From an uncultured Latescibacterota bacterium (lineage in GTDB: Bacteria; Latescibacterota; UBA2968; UBA8231): a DNA stretch of 64,000 nucleotides. The position numbers and the translations under genes are program-made. The notes beneath the pieces are model-generated. The model was not told the DNA's origin and made no database searches. It saw only the letters and a program-made list of their open reading frames with translations. Shown one piece after another: positions 24,605-33,815 of this stretch; position 1 is the stretch's first letter, and each line of letters begins with the position of its first letter. The stretch lies in NCBI GenBank assembly GCA_951813615.1, contig OX638377.1, positions 1,612,001-1,676,000 of the forward strand, given 5' to 3'.

Positions 24605-26176
24605 ATGCCCAATCGCCCCAATATCCTCTTTCTCCTCAGCGATGAACACAGTTTCCGCTTCGTCTCGGCCCGCTCTCCAGAGCGCGGCGGCGAACCCTGC
24701 CGCACGCCAACGCTTGACTGCCTCATCCAGCAGGGTGCCCACTTCGAAAGCGCCTATTGTCAGATGCCCCTGTGCACGCCTAGCCGCATGTCGATGCTGT
24801 CCGGCCGACACTCGCACCGCTGCCCGGTGCTGTGGCCCGACACCCCGACTTTTGCTTCGCACTTGGGGCAGCACGGCTACGCCACGGCCGCCGTCGGCAA
24901 GATGCACCTGCAAGGCTCCCGTCAGTACGCCGGCTTCGGGGCCCGCCCCTACGGCGACTTTAACGCGCCTTCGCCAGGCCATCAGAAAGACCCCCTTTTT
25001 CTGCCCGGGGTCCAGGATCACATCTTCATGCCCTCCATTATTGAGGATGCTGGTCTCAGCGATATCCCCGAATCCCTGCTCCAGGAGCAGTTTGTCGTGC
25101 GCGAGGCTACGGCTTGGCTGCGCGAACACCAACACGCCCACCCGGACCAGCCCTGGTTGATGTACACTTCATTCGTCCACCCGCACTTTCCGATGAACGC
25201 ACCTCGCCGCTTTTTCGAGCGCTACTATCCCGAGGGAGTTACCCCACCGAAGGTGGGCCGCAACGGGGACGCCCAGGATCACCCCATGACCTTGGAAGCT
25301 CTGAGGTCGGATAGCGGCGCGTCCCAAGGACATCCCGCCGAAGAGATCACTGCGGAGCAGACCCTGCGCGCCCGGGCGGCCTACGCTGCCTGCGTAGATC
25401 AATTGGACGAGATCATAGGGGACTTTTTAGCGGTCCTGGAGCGCGACGGGCTGCTCGACAACACCGTCATCGTCTATACCTCGGATCACGGCGAACTGGC
25501 TGGAGAGCACGGCTTGTGGTGGAAACAGACTTGGCACGAAGCTTCTGCTCGGGTGCCGCTGATCGTCTCTCTGCCGGAGCACCGTAGGGGCCAGCTCTCG
25601 CCGGCTGAAATCCCTGCGCCGGTGAGCCTAGCCGATATCTTTCCCACGCTTTGCGGCCTGACCGACGCGCCCTTGCTCGACGATCTGGACGGCATAGACT
25701 TGGCACCGGCGGTACGGGGTGATGCCTGCCTGGCTCTGGCAGCCCGCCCCGGCGTCATCGTCGAGAACTTGAGCAAAGGATACCGCATGATCCGCTCGCC
25801 GCGCTACAAGTACATTGCCTTCCACACCCACGAGGACTTGGCCTTCGATCTGATAGACGATCCAGACGAACAGCGCAATCTGGTAGGCCGCGCCGCAGGG
25901 GAGACAGCCGCCGAACTGGAGAACCTCAAGTCCGCGCTCTTCGATGGTTTTGATTTTGCGGAAGCCATCGAATCGATCAGGCGGGAAAGTGCGCAATATC
26001 GCAAGCAGTATCCGAGCCGGATAAAGCCCCGAACGTCTAACCAGATCATGCGTGGAGACGGAATGCTGGTAGAAGCGGACCAGCCGCTCTATTATCCAGA
26101 TGTGGTCAGCGAGGACCCGCGCCGGGACTTCAGTGACTGTCCGCCGCAGCGCAGAGCTGCCCGGCGACGTCGATGA
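24605..26176 (+). CDS. Sulfatase, copy 2 of a recent duplication
   Basis: A 523-residue type I sulfatase, same length as the protein at 19754-21325 with about 30 substitutions. All key motifs are kept: LLSDEHSF, PLCTPSRMSMLSGRH, GKMHL and SDHGELAGEHG. The changes are scattered, some charge-altering (ITPPW to VTPPK, HLGKG to NLSKG), so substrate preference may have shifted. The DNA match begins about 12 bases before the ATG (caggagcta) and fades about 25 bases after the stop, so essentially one gene was copied. It has no promoter of its own that I can recognise and follows a strong terminator. Confidence 0.93.
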   Translation: MPNRPNILFLLSDEHSFRFVSARSPERGGEPCRTPTLDCLIQQGAHFESAYCQMPLCTPSRMSMLSGRHSHRCPVLWPDTPTFASHLGQHGYATAAVGKMHLQGSRQYAGFGARPYGDFNAPSPGHQKDPLFLPGVQDHIFMPSIIEDAGLSDIPESLLQEQFVVREATAWLREHQHAHPDQPWLMYTSFVHPHFPMNAPRRFFERYYPEGVTPPKVGRNGDAQDHPMTLEALRSDSGASQGHPAEEITAEQTLRARAAYAACVDQLDEIIGDFLAVLERDGLLDNTVIVYTSDHGELAGEHGLWWKQTWHEASARVPLIVSLPEHRRGQLSPAEIPAPVSLADIFPTLCGLTDAPLLDDLDGIDLAPAVRGDACLALAARPGVIVENLSKGYRMIRSPRYKYIAFHTHEDLAFDLIDDPDEQRNLVGRAAGETAAELENLKSALFDGFDFAEAIESIRRESAQYRKQYPSRIKPRTSNQIMRGDGMLVEADQPLYYPDVVSEDPRRDFSDCPPQRRAARRRR

Positions 26177-26206
26177 ACTTGGTGATTGCGAGGTAAAAAG
26201 CGCGTT

Positions 26207-28171
26207 TCAATAGACCACGGCGAGGCTGCGTTCCTGCGCCGATTGTCCGTGGTCGGTTTTGGCGCGGACCTGCACGACGTATATCCCGGGTGCGACGAGT
26301 TGGTTTTCTTCGTCGCGCCCGTTCCACAGCGCTTGATGGCGGCCGTTGAGCTGTGCCCCGAGGGTTTGCCGCCACGTGGAGCGGCCGTCGAGCGCGTAGA
26401 TTTCCAGTTCTACCTCGGCGGGGACTAGCAAGCGGAACAAGTTGTACTGGATCGTTACGTGGTCGTTGATGCCGTCGCCCTGCGGGGTGAACGCGGTCGG
26501 CTGCACTTCTATAGCGCCCAACACCTCATCCAATGCCTGGCCGATGGCGACCATGCGCAGTTGATTCGTGCCCAGAGCGTCGCTGGCATCCCCCCCTTCT
26601 ACTTGCTGCGGCAGGCTCTGCGCAGCGCGCGTAAAAACCTCGACTTGCACCGTGCCCGAAGCCGTGTACATGATGGTTTCCAAATGCAAGCGCAGCGTTT
26701 GCGTGCCTCCTTCGCGGATGGGTTCGGGCAAGTAGATGGCTAGGCCCTCGGGTTCGGTGATTACGCTGTCGGCATTCACTGACTGTAGGGGCTCGCCCAT
26801 CTCCAAGTCGAGCAGGGCACCCGCGCTGGGCAGGGTTAAACGCACCGCATCAAAACCGGTTTGCTCCGCCGCGAACTCGGCCCGCAGGTCGCAGACCAAC
26901 TCGATCTTTTGCCCGGCTGGTATCTCGGCGATATGGCCTATGGGCTGTAGGTCGCTGGCCGCGGCTACCTCGCCCACCACTCGTTCGGCCAGCAGCGGAG
27001 AATACTCAATCGCCAGCGAATCCAAGCGCGTAAAATCCCACAGCGTTTCGGTTGCTAGCGTCAGGCGCAGTTGCAGGTAGCGGCCGCTCGGCACGCGGGG
27101 TAATTCGCCGGAACGGCGCAGCGGCGGCGACCAAAAGCTCCAGTTATCCGCGTCGTCGATGATGGGGCCGCGCCAGCCCACGGCCGGGGGATCCCAAGGC
27201 CAGGTGCGCTGCTTGAGACGTTCGTATACGCTTTGCGTTACTTCCACCAGTTGGCCGATGTCGTCGTACCCGTGATAGCCAGTGGGGGTGGGGTCTAGGC
27301 CAGTTTTGATTTCTACTTGCGCGGATGTGGGTGCGCCGGGCGCAGCCGCGAGTTGGTCGCCTGCGCGCCGCCACTTGCTCGCGCCAAAGCGCACGCGTCC
27401 GATGTTGACCACTTGGCCGAGGTCGGCTACCTGAGACGTCCAGATCGCTCGGGGCGGGAATCCCCGGCCGGACACCTCTAGCTCAGCCAAGGCGAACTTG
27501 GTGTAGAACCGGCCGATGTCTGGGAAGAAGTAGATGCGCAGAAAGCGCAGGTATTGCAGTGGGAACTCGATATGTACGACGGCCTCGGTGTTTAGATCGA
27601 CGCTGGCTAGCAGGATGTCCAAAGGTCGATAGTGGGTGCCCTCTTCCTTGGCGACACCCACTGGATCAAGGCTGCCGGAGAGTTCGTATTTGGCAAAGGC
27701 GAAGTTGGGGCGATACGGCTCTTGGGTGAGCGCGTCGCGGCCCTCGGGCGGGTAGAAGGCAAAGCGATCCACCGGTGCGGGTACGCCGAGGTCGATTGTG
27801 TAAAATTCGTTGGACTCGGAGTAGGTTTGCGCCGCAAAGAAGGTCGTGAGGTCGCCATCGACAAAGTCGCGTGGCTCGGCGCGTGGGCGGAGGTAATTGA
27901 TGCCGCGCCAGATGCGGACATCCCCCAAGCGATACGTGGATTCTCCGGGGGATCGCCAGCGATACCAAGGCCCTAATTGGGGGAGCAAGTTCTCGCCGGG
28001 TTTGAGTTCGCGCGGCTGGAGTACGGACGGGTCGGTAGAGTCGTCCATCATCCTGTTTTGCCACGTCCACTCCGCCCACGGCTCCGTGCCGCCGAGGCGA
28101 AACTCATCTACTGCCCATGAGCGCGCCGATAGGCCGCTTAGCATTAATGCAAGGGCAAACGCATGTCGCAT
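26207..28171 (-). CDS. Large secreted protein with discoidin-like domains and FlgD/Ig-like C-terminus
   Basis: A 654-residue exported protein of unknown function with a signal peptide (MRHAFALALMLSGLSARSWA). Residues ~85-245 resemble an F5/8-type discoidin fold (VDGDLTTFFAAQ, FYTIDLGVPAPVDRFAFYP, LRIYFFPDIGRFYTKFALAELEVSG). The C-terminal ~90 residues are a FlgD/Ig-like domain: PTAFTPQGDGINDHVTIQYN, VELEIYALDGR, LWNGRDEENQLVAPGIYVVQV, ending SLAVVY. Similar tails serve as export or anchoring modules in Bacteroidetes-like secretion, which I infer only. It is paralogous in layout to 35003-37300. Confidence 0.7.
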   Translation of the reverse strand: MRHAFALALMLSGLSARSWAVDEFRLGGTEPWAEWTWQNRMMDDSTDPSVLQPRELKPGENLLPQLGPWYRWRSPGESTYRLGDVRIWRGINYLRPRAEPRDFVDGDLTTFFAAQTYSESNEFYTIDLGVPAPVDRFAFYPPEGRDALTQEPYRPNFAFAKYELSGSLDPVGVAKEEGTHYRPLDILLASVDLNTEAVVHIEFPLQYLRFLRIYFFPDIGRFYTKFALAELEVSGRGFPPRAIWTSQVADLGQVVNIGRVRFGASKWRRAGDQLAAAPGAPTSAQVEIKTGLDPTPTGYHGYDDIGQLVEVTQSVYERLKQRTWPWDPPAVGWRGPIIDDADNWSFWSPPLRRSGELPRVPSGRYLQLRLTLATETLWDFTRLDSLAIEYSPLLAERVVGEVAAASDLQPIGHIAEIPAGQKIELVCDLRAEFAAEQTGFDAVRLTLPSAGALLDLEMGEPLQSVNADSVITEPEGLAIYLPEPIREGGTQTLRLHLETIMYTASGTVQVEVFTRAAQSLPQQVEGGDASDALGTNQLRMVAIGQALDEVLGAIEVQPTAFTPQGDGINDHVTIQYNLFRLLVPAEVELEIYALDGRSTWRQTLGAQLNGRHQALWNGRDEENQLVAPGIYVVQVRAKTDHGQSAQERSLAVVY

Positions 28172-28246
28172 GGGGGACCTCTTGTGGGAATTTTACTTAA
28201 TTTCCTTCAAGGTGTCCAGACTCCGCCGCAGCGGTTATAGGCTGCT

Positions 28247-31200
28247 TTATTCTAGGACCAGCATCTTGCGCACCCGGGCGACTGTCCCGGCCCGCAGCCG
28301 GTATAAGTAAACCCCGTTGGCGACGCGTGCGCCGCGATGATCGCGGCCGTCCCAAGAAACCTGGTACGCGCCGGCAGCTTGGACTCCGTCCACCAGCGTG
28401 CGCACCGGCTGGCCGAGGACGTTGTAGATCACCAGCCGCACCGGGCCGGGGGCACTGACGCGGTAGGGGATCTGGGTGGAGCTCTTGAAGGGGTTGGGGT
28501 AATTGGGCTCTAGACTGCTGGCGACCGGCAAGGTAGCCTCGGCAGCTTCCCAATCGGATGGGTCGGTCGAGAAGATCCGATACAATCCCGTCTGATCGGT
28601 AACCCACATGTCGGTTCCCTCCGGGCCGATGGCGATGTGCTGCGGATTAGTAAAGCCGACCGCAAAGGCTTCGAGTACCCCTTTGGGGGTTACGACCCAA
28701 ATGTTGTCCGTTACGGCGTCTGCGACATAGAGAGCGCTGCCGAGCGGCCCAGCGTTAGAAAACGCAATTCCCTGAAATTGACGCTCAGTGACAGGTGCAG
28801 GCGGCACCAATGTTCGCCATTCTCCGTCGGCTTGCAGTTGGTACAAGCCAGATAGTTCGTCGTGGTTGAGGTCGGTATCGGAGAGCGTCAGCAGACCGCC
28901 GTATTTTCCAGTCGGATCGGCCTTCAGGTCCATTGGATCGATATCGCTTCTGCCGCTAGGTAGGGAATGGTAAGCGATTAGGTGGGGATTGAAGGACTCG
29001 TCCAGCCGGTAGAAAGACTGGTCTCGCCCGAAGTCTGCATAGTAGATATAGGCACCTGCTGGGTAGTTTGGCTGGTTGATGAATTCAATGGATGCTTGAG
29101 TCGGATTTTCTTCACTATAGATGTGGATTGGGTCGCGAAACTCGCCATTCGGCTCTACGATTAAGACATGGGTTGTGGGCTGTCCATCCGGGCCAGCATT
29201 GATCGTCAAGAACAACTTGTTGTCAAACAATCCGGTTTGATCGAAACGGACTGTCGGCACTGCGTTTACCAACTCGGCAGGGATGCGGGCGACTAGTTCC
29301 TCGCTGTCTGCCGAATATCTCCAGAGTAATACCTCCCCATCATCGGATGCAGCGTTAAGGATTGTAGCACCAATGATCCCCGTGCCATACTCGCGATTCG
29401 TGATAAGATCAATAGCGACTGGTTCCGACCTCAACCAACGCTCGACAGCAAAACCGAGTGGAACGGATATATCGGCTGGTGGATATAGGATGTTCAACAC
29501 GTCCCACAGCAGAATCGTGCCGTCCCGACTGGCACTGGCCAGGGTTTTACTATCCGGCGAAAACGCCACGGAATGGATGTAAGACGTATGTCCCTCAAGG
29601 GTAGCCTTGCGTTGGCCGCTGACCACATCCCACAACTGAATCGTGCCATCGGAACCGCCGCCAGCGAGGGTTGTCCCATCCGGTGAGTACGCCACCGAAG
29701 TAATCCAATCCCCTGTATCATCCAGATGTCCTTCGAGGATGGCCTTGAGTTGTCCACTGGCTACATCCCACAACTGAATCGCGTCGTCTTTACTGCTACT
29801 GGCGAGGGTGGCACCATCCGGTGAGAAAACCATCGAACGGACCTGTCCTTTGAGGATGGCCTTGAGTTGTCCACTGGCTACATCCCACAACTGAATCGCG
29901 TCGTCTTTACTGCTACTGGCGAGGGTGGTTCCATCCAGAGAATAGACCATGGATGAGACCGGCCCGTTATGTCCTTTGAGGGTGGTCTTGAGCTGTCCGC
30001 TATCTGTATCCCACAATCGCACCGTGCCGTCGAAACCGCCACTGGCGAGGGTGGCTCCATCGGGCGCAAAGATCACGGAAACGACAGCTCCCAAGTCTCC
30101 TTGGAGGAGAATGGGTCCTGCCTTTCCACTGGTCACGTCCCACAACCGCACCGCGCCGTCCCCATGGCCGCTAGCGAGAGTGGTTCCATCCGGTGAGAAA
30201 GCCACCGAACCACTCCAAACTATATGCCTCGGCAATGTCAGGGTGTTCTTTATTTTCATTCGTCCGCTGGTCACGTCCCACAACCGCATCGTGTTGTCCA
30301 TATGGCGACTAGCGAGGGTGGCTCCATCCGGTGAGAAAGCCACCGTAGAGACCCAGATTGTATGCTCTGGCAAGGTGGCCCTTATTTGCCCACTGTCCAC
30401 ATCCCACAGCCGCATCGTGCCATGGCCCCTAGTTGTGACCTGAGAGGCCCCATCCGGCGTATATGCCACGTCGAGGCTACTGACAACGACCAGAGAGGCC
30501 CCATCCGGCGTATATGCCACGGAATAGACATCCCCCGGCAGCTCTAGGGTGTCCTTTATTTCCCCACTGTCCACATCCCACAACTGCACCGTGCCGTCGT
30601 AAGTACCACTGGCGACAAGGGTGGTTCCATCCGGAGAATATGACATGGAACTGATCCAGGTCCTATACCATTTTAGGGTGTCCTTTATTTCCCCACTGTC
30701 CACATCCCACAACTGCACCGTGCCGTCCCAACTGCCACTGGCGAGGGTTGTCCCATCTGGAGAGAAAGCCACAGATGCGACCCTCCCGTCATGCCCTTTG
30801 AGGGTGTTCTTTGATTGTCCGCTGTTCACGTCCCACAGCCGCACCGTGTAGTCCCAACTGCCACTGGCGAGGGTGGCTCCATCCGGCGAGAAAGCCACTG
30901 AAGAGATCCAATCCGTATGCCCTTCGAGGATGTTTTTTAATTGTCTGCTGTCCACGTCCCACAGCCGGATCGTGTTGTCCTTATGGCCACTGGCGAGGGT
31001 GGCCCCATCCGGCGAGAAAGCCACCGTGAAGACCCCAGCCGTATATCCTTCTAGGATGGCCTTGAGTTGTCCACTATCTGCATCCCACAACCGGATCATT
31101 TTGTCGATACCACCACTGGTACTGGCGAGGGTGGCCCCATCCGATGAGAGAGCCACTGGGACACTTGTCTCCGGAATCAGAGCAACTTCAGCACCGGTAT

Positions 31201-31411
31201 GGGCATCGTAGATCCAGATGCCGATGCTACTGTTCACCACCAGCCGCGTCCCATCAGCTGAATAGACCGCCGACTTCACCCGTCCTTTGCCTAGGCGGGC
31301 GAGGGCCCCTTCGGGCAGATTCCAGCGCGTATAGTCTTGAGCGCGGCTAGCCGGCGCGGATAGGACACTGACCGACAACAGGGCGACATTGAACAAATAG
31401 GCTTTTTTCAT
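28247..31411 (-). CDS. Secreted 14-repeat WD40 protein with a third propeller and FlgD/Ig-like tail
   Basis: A protein of about 1054 residues. I start at the ATG at 31411 because it gives a signal peptide (MKKAYLFNVALLSVSVLSAPASRA); an ATG at 31450 would add 13 residues. I count 14 WD40 repeats (for example VAFSPDGATLASGHKDNTIRLW), enough for two seven-bladed propellers. A non-WD propeller-like part (about 580-950: ALYVADAVTDNIWVV, HIAIGPEGTDMWVTDQTGLYRIF) and a FlgD/Ig-like tail (NYPNPFKSSTQIPY, VIYNVLGQPVRTL, SWDGRDHRGARVANGVYLYRL) follow. Repeats are very alike at DNA level, showing recent internal amplification. It is probably a cell-surface or extracellular scaffold. Confidence 0.85.
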   Translation of the reverse strand: MKKAYLFNVALLSVSVLSAPASRAQDYTRWNLPEGALARLGKGRVKSAVYSADGTRLVVNSSIGIWIYDAHTGAEVALIPETSVPVALSSDGATLASTSGGIDKMIRLWDADSGQLKAILEGYTAGVFTVAFSPDGATLASGHKDNTIRLWDVDSRQLKNILEGHTDWISSVAFSPDGATLASGSWDYTVRLWDVNSGQSKNTLKGHDGRVASVAFSPDGTTLASGSWDGTVQLWDVDSGEIKDTLKWYRTWISSMSYSPDGTTLVASGTYDGTVQLWDVDSGEIKDTLELPGDVYSVAYTPDGASLVVVSSLDVAYTPDGASQVTTRGHGTMRLWDVDSGQIRATLPEHTIWVSTVAFSPDGATLASRHMDNTMRLWDVTSGRMKIKNTLTLPRHIVWSGSVAFSPDGTTLASGHGDGAVRLWDVTSGKAGPILLQGDLGAVVSVIFAPDGATLASGGFDGTVRLWDTDSGQLKTTLKGHNGPVSSMVYSLDGTTLASSSKDDAIQLWDVASGQLKAILKGQVRSMVFSPDGATLASSSKDDAIQLWDVASGQLKAILEGHLDDTGDWITSVAYSPDGTTLAGGGSDGTIQLWDVVSGQRKATLEGHTSYIHSVAFSPDSKTLASASRDGTILLWDVLNILYPPADISVPLGFAVERWLRSEPVAIDLITNREYGTGIIGATILNAASDDGEVLLWRYSADSEELVARIPAELVNAVPTVRFDQTGLFDNKLFLTINAGPDGQPTTHVLIVEPNGEFRDPIHIYSEENPTQASIEFINQPNYPAGAYIYYADFGRDQSFYRLDESFNPHLIAYHSLPSGRSDIDPMDLKADPTGKYGGLLTLSDTDLNHDELSGLYQLQADGEWRTLVPPAPVTERQFQGIAFSNAGPLGSALYVADAVTDNIWVVTPKGVLEAFAVGFTNPQHIAIGPEGTDMWVTDQTGLYRIFSTDPSDWEAAEATLPVASSLEPNYPNPFKSSTQIPYRVSAPGPVRLVIYNVLGQPVRTLVDGVQAAGAYQVSWDGRDHRGARVANGVYLYRLRAGTVARVRKMLVLE
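30442..30521 (-). repeat. 51-bp-period duplication inside one WD40 blade
   Basis: A 29-base segment at 30442-30470 recurs exactly at 30493-30521, a period of 51 bases (17 codons). In the protein this makes AYTPDGAS appear twice in the seventh blade, so the blade has an extra strand-like unit. The reading frame is kept. Confidence 0.9.
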
Positions 31412-31516
31412 TTTTAGCCGTTCATGTTCACACCAGTGGTAATCTCTCATTAACCACTACCAGAACGGAGTTCCTGTGTTAATAGAAACTTCGTCGTTGT
31501 GCGGGAAGTTCCGGCC

Positions 31517-32803
31517 CTAGCGCTCTCCTGCAAGAGAATGCGTTGGCCGCAGCCCGAAGAAAGCCGCCATGATCAAGCCGCTGGCAATCCGCGACGCGCA
31601 GGCCAAGCCAAAGACGGCTCCGTAGCCATAGTCGAGGATAAGTATGCCGCCGATGAGGCTGCCGAGGAAGTTTAGAAGCTGGAAGCCGCAGACGCGGAGG
31701 CCTTGGATTCGCGCCCAGAAGCGCCGGGGCAGTACTTGGGTGGAGAAGTGCTGGTCGGACGGGTTGTCGATGACTTCGCCGATGCGCACGAGCAGGAACA
31801 TGGGCACGGCCAATGGCAGGCTGATAAAGGCCCCCATGATCCCGAGGGCACTGCCGCCCATAATGCGGGACGGAAGGATGGTCAGCGTCGGCCCGAAGCG
31901 GCGCACCAGGGTCGGCGCGGCGAAGGTTGCTGGTAGGCTAGCGAGTTGGCTGAGGAAGAAGATCGCGCCGATCGCAGCTGGGCCGACCCCCAGCTCGGCT
32001 TCGAAGAATACGTTGAAAAACGGGTACGTCAGCCCCATGGAGAAGCCACGCGTACCACTCAAGACGGTAATGGCGGCAAAGACGCGCCACGGTGAGACGG
32101 TCGGCTCGTCCTCGTCCGGCGATTTTCGGGCTTCGGCGTGCTCAGGGCGACGCCGGGTCGGCGCGGGTGCTCTTTCGCGGCGGGTTTGACCGGATGCGTA
32201 CAACAGTGGCACGACGGCGATGAGCGAACACGCCGCGCCGAAGAACAGCGCATAGCGGAAGGGCTCTGGAACCTCGGTGGAAAGGCCGAGGAAGTAGCCC
32301 ATGACCCCGGGCATGAAGCCGCCGATTAGGCTCAAGAGCATGCGGACGACTATTTGCAGGGCCGACCAGATGGCGAGGGCTTCGGCGCGGCGCGCTGGGT
32401 GGGCGTTGTCCGAGAGGAAGGGTACGTGGTTGACCCAGACGAAGGCCATGGCTATGCCGCCGATAAACGAGAACGTCAACAATGCGCTTGGCGATGTGGT
32501 CAAGCACAGGCCCAACTGGGAGATGGCCAGCAGCAGCCCCGAGGCTATGAGAAAGGGCCGGCGGCCGAGGCGGTCGCTCAGGATGCCGATGGGCAGGGCT
32601 AATAGGCCAGTCGCCAGCGGTGCCATGCTGGCGACTTGGCCGATGAAATCCTCTTGGTAGCTCAGGCGTAGTAGATAGAGGTTGTACAGCAGGGAAAAAA
32701 GCGCCATGCCGGCATTGATCGAGGTGCCAAAAGCGAAAAACAGCCGGACATTGCGGTTGAATTCCCGCAGCCGAAAGCGGCTTAGGGCGTGGCCGATGGG
32801 CAT
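31517..32803 (-). CDS. Major facilitator superfamily transporter
   Basis: A 428-residue inner-membrane protein with about 12 hydrophobic segments and the MFS motif GILSDRLGRRPFLIASG between helices 2 and 3 (residues about 71-88). A long charged cytoplasmic loop (RRERAPAPTRRRPEHAEARKSP, about 205-240) joins the two six-helix halves. The substrate is unknown. Its start overlaps the end of the M14 peptidase gene by 22 bases, so the genes are translationally linked. The pair with a carboxypeptidase-like enzyme may import and trim small peptides or acyl-amino acids. That is inference. Confidence 0.9.
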   Translation of the reverse strand: MPIGHALSRFRLREFNRNVRLFFAFGTSINAGMALFSLLYNLYLLRLSYQEDFIGQVASMAPLATGLLALPIGILSDRLGRRPFLIASGLLLAISQLGLCLTTSPSALLTFSFIGGIAMAFVWVNHVPFLSDNAHPARRAEALAIWSALQIVVRMLLSLIGGFMPGVMGYFLGLSTEVPEPFRYALFFGAACSLIAVVPLLYASGQTRRERAPAPTRRRPEHAEARKSPDEDEPTVSPWRVFAAITVLSGTRGFSMGLTYPFFNVFFEAELGVGPAAIGAIFFLSQLASLPATFAAPTLVRRFGPTLTILPSRIMGGSALGIMGAFISLPLAVPMFLLVRIGEVIDNPSDQHFSTQVLPRRFWARIQGLRVCGFQLLNFLGSLIGGILILDYGYGAVFGLACASRIASGLIMAAFFGLRPTHSLAGER

Positions 32804-33810
32804 CCGGCGTGGCGTTCTGCAAACACCTCTACGGCCTTTTTCGCCGCTAGCTTGGAGGCATGGACTCGGTCGGCAAAGCTCAATGCCATGCCGGTCTCAA
32901 TGGTGAAAGCGGGGCCGTAGGTATGGGCCGCGAAGTCGGCGAGGTTAAGTCCTTCGCCGCGCTGGGCCGCGTTGAGCCAGAAGACCCCGTGCAGCCCTCG
33001 GGTAAAAAACGATCCAGGCAAATAGTCGGCCGGGGGTAGGGCTGCACCCGACGCAGCGACCGCGGCGATCATGGCGTCGGCCATGCGCTCTTCTCGCTCT
33101 TGGTCGCTGGGAGTGCGCTGGTGCCGTGCTGAAAACCAGAAGAAATCGCCCCCGTGCTCGTGGAGGTCCAGCGTCAAGCCGGGCTGGATGGCGGCCATTA
33201 GGTCGCGAGTGCAGCGCGACTCGACGGGTGCCCAAGGGGTGTCGTGGAAGCGGTTGAGGTGGAGGACTTCGCCGGCGGGGTCAATTATCAGCGTGTACGC
33301 GCGTTCGACGCCGGGATTGCTGGCGGCAAAGTAGAGCCGACGGCCCTTGAGTGCTTCGATCCAGTCCCCTACTGGATGGTTGTACAGGTTGCTCGTTGCG
33401 TAGCCGTACTCGCCGATGAGGGCGACCACGGTATCGCCTTCTTCATAGAGGACTTCGCCGCGCTTTCTGAGCAAGGGAGCGACGTCGTCGAGGCCGCCGA
33501 GATTCGGGGCTTCGTCTAAGCTCAGGCCGAGCGCGTAGGCGAGGCCGTTCATGCCGATGGGGTCGCGGCTGGGAATGGTGTAGAGCTGGTGCTCGGTCTC
33601 GATCTCGTCAATGAGGGCACAGGCCGCGCTGACGCCAGCTTGTTCGGTGGCGTGGCTACCGGCACTAATAAAAATGGCCGGTGTTTTGTCGCCGCCGCTT
33701 TTGACTGCGACGATGGGTTGTCCGTCGGGCGCGCGGCCGAGGATCTGTGGAGTGTGGCCGTTGTCCTGGATACAGGTGAGCAGGTCGGCGTAGCTATCGA
33801 ATGGCTGCAT
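32782..33810 (-). CDS. M14-family zinc carboxypeptidase / succinylglutamate-desuccinylase-like
   Basis: A 342-residue predicted zinc hydrolase. SAGSHATEQAG has the H-x-x-E zinc pair, LTLDLHEHGGDFF the third zinc histidine, and FTIETGMALSF the catalytic glutamate, as in M14 peptidases and deacylases. There is no signal peptide. I start at the ATG at 33810 (MQPFDSYADLL), five bases after the stop of the PhyH gene, which suggests coupling; a longer reading into the PhyH gene is unlikely. Its 3' end overlaps the MFS gene. Confidence 0.82.
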   Translation of the reverse strand: MQPFDSYADLLTCIQDNGHTPQILGRAPDGQPIVAVKSGGDKTPAIFISAGSHATEQAGVSAACALIDEIETEHQLYTIPSRDPIGMNGLAYALGLSLDEAPNLGGLDDVAPLLRKRGEVLYEEGDTVVALIGEYGYATSNLYNHPVGDWIEALKGRRLYFAASNPGVERAYTLIIDPAGEVLHLNRFHDTPWAPVESRCTRDLMAAIQPGLTLDLHEHGGDFFWFSARHQRTPSDQEREERMADAMIAAVAASGAALPPADYLPGSFFTRGLHGVFWLNAAQRGEGLNLADFAAHTYGPAFTIETGMALSFADRVHASKLAAKKAVEVFAERHAGCPSATP

Positions 33811-33815
33811 GGCAT

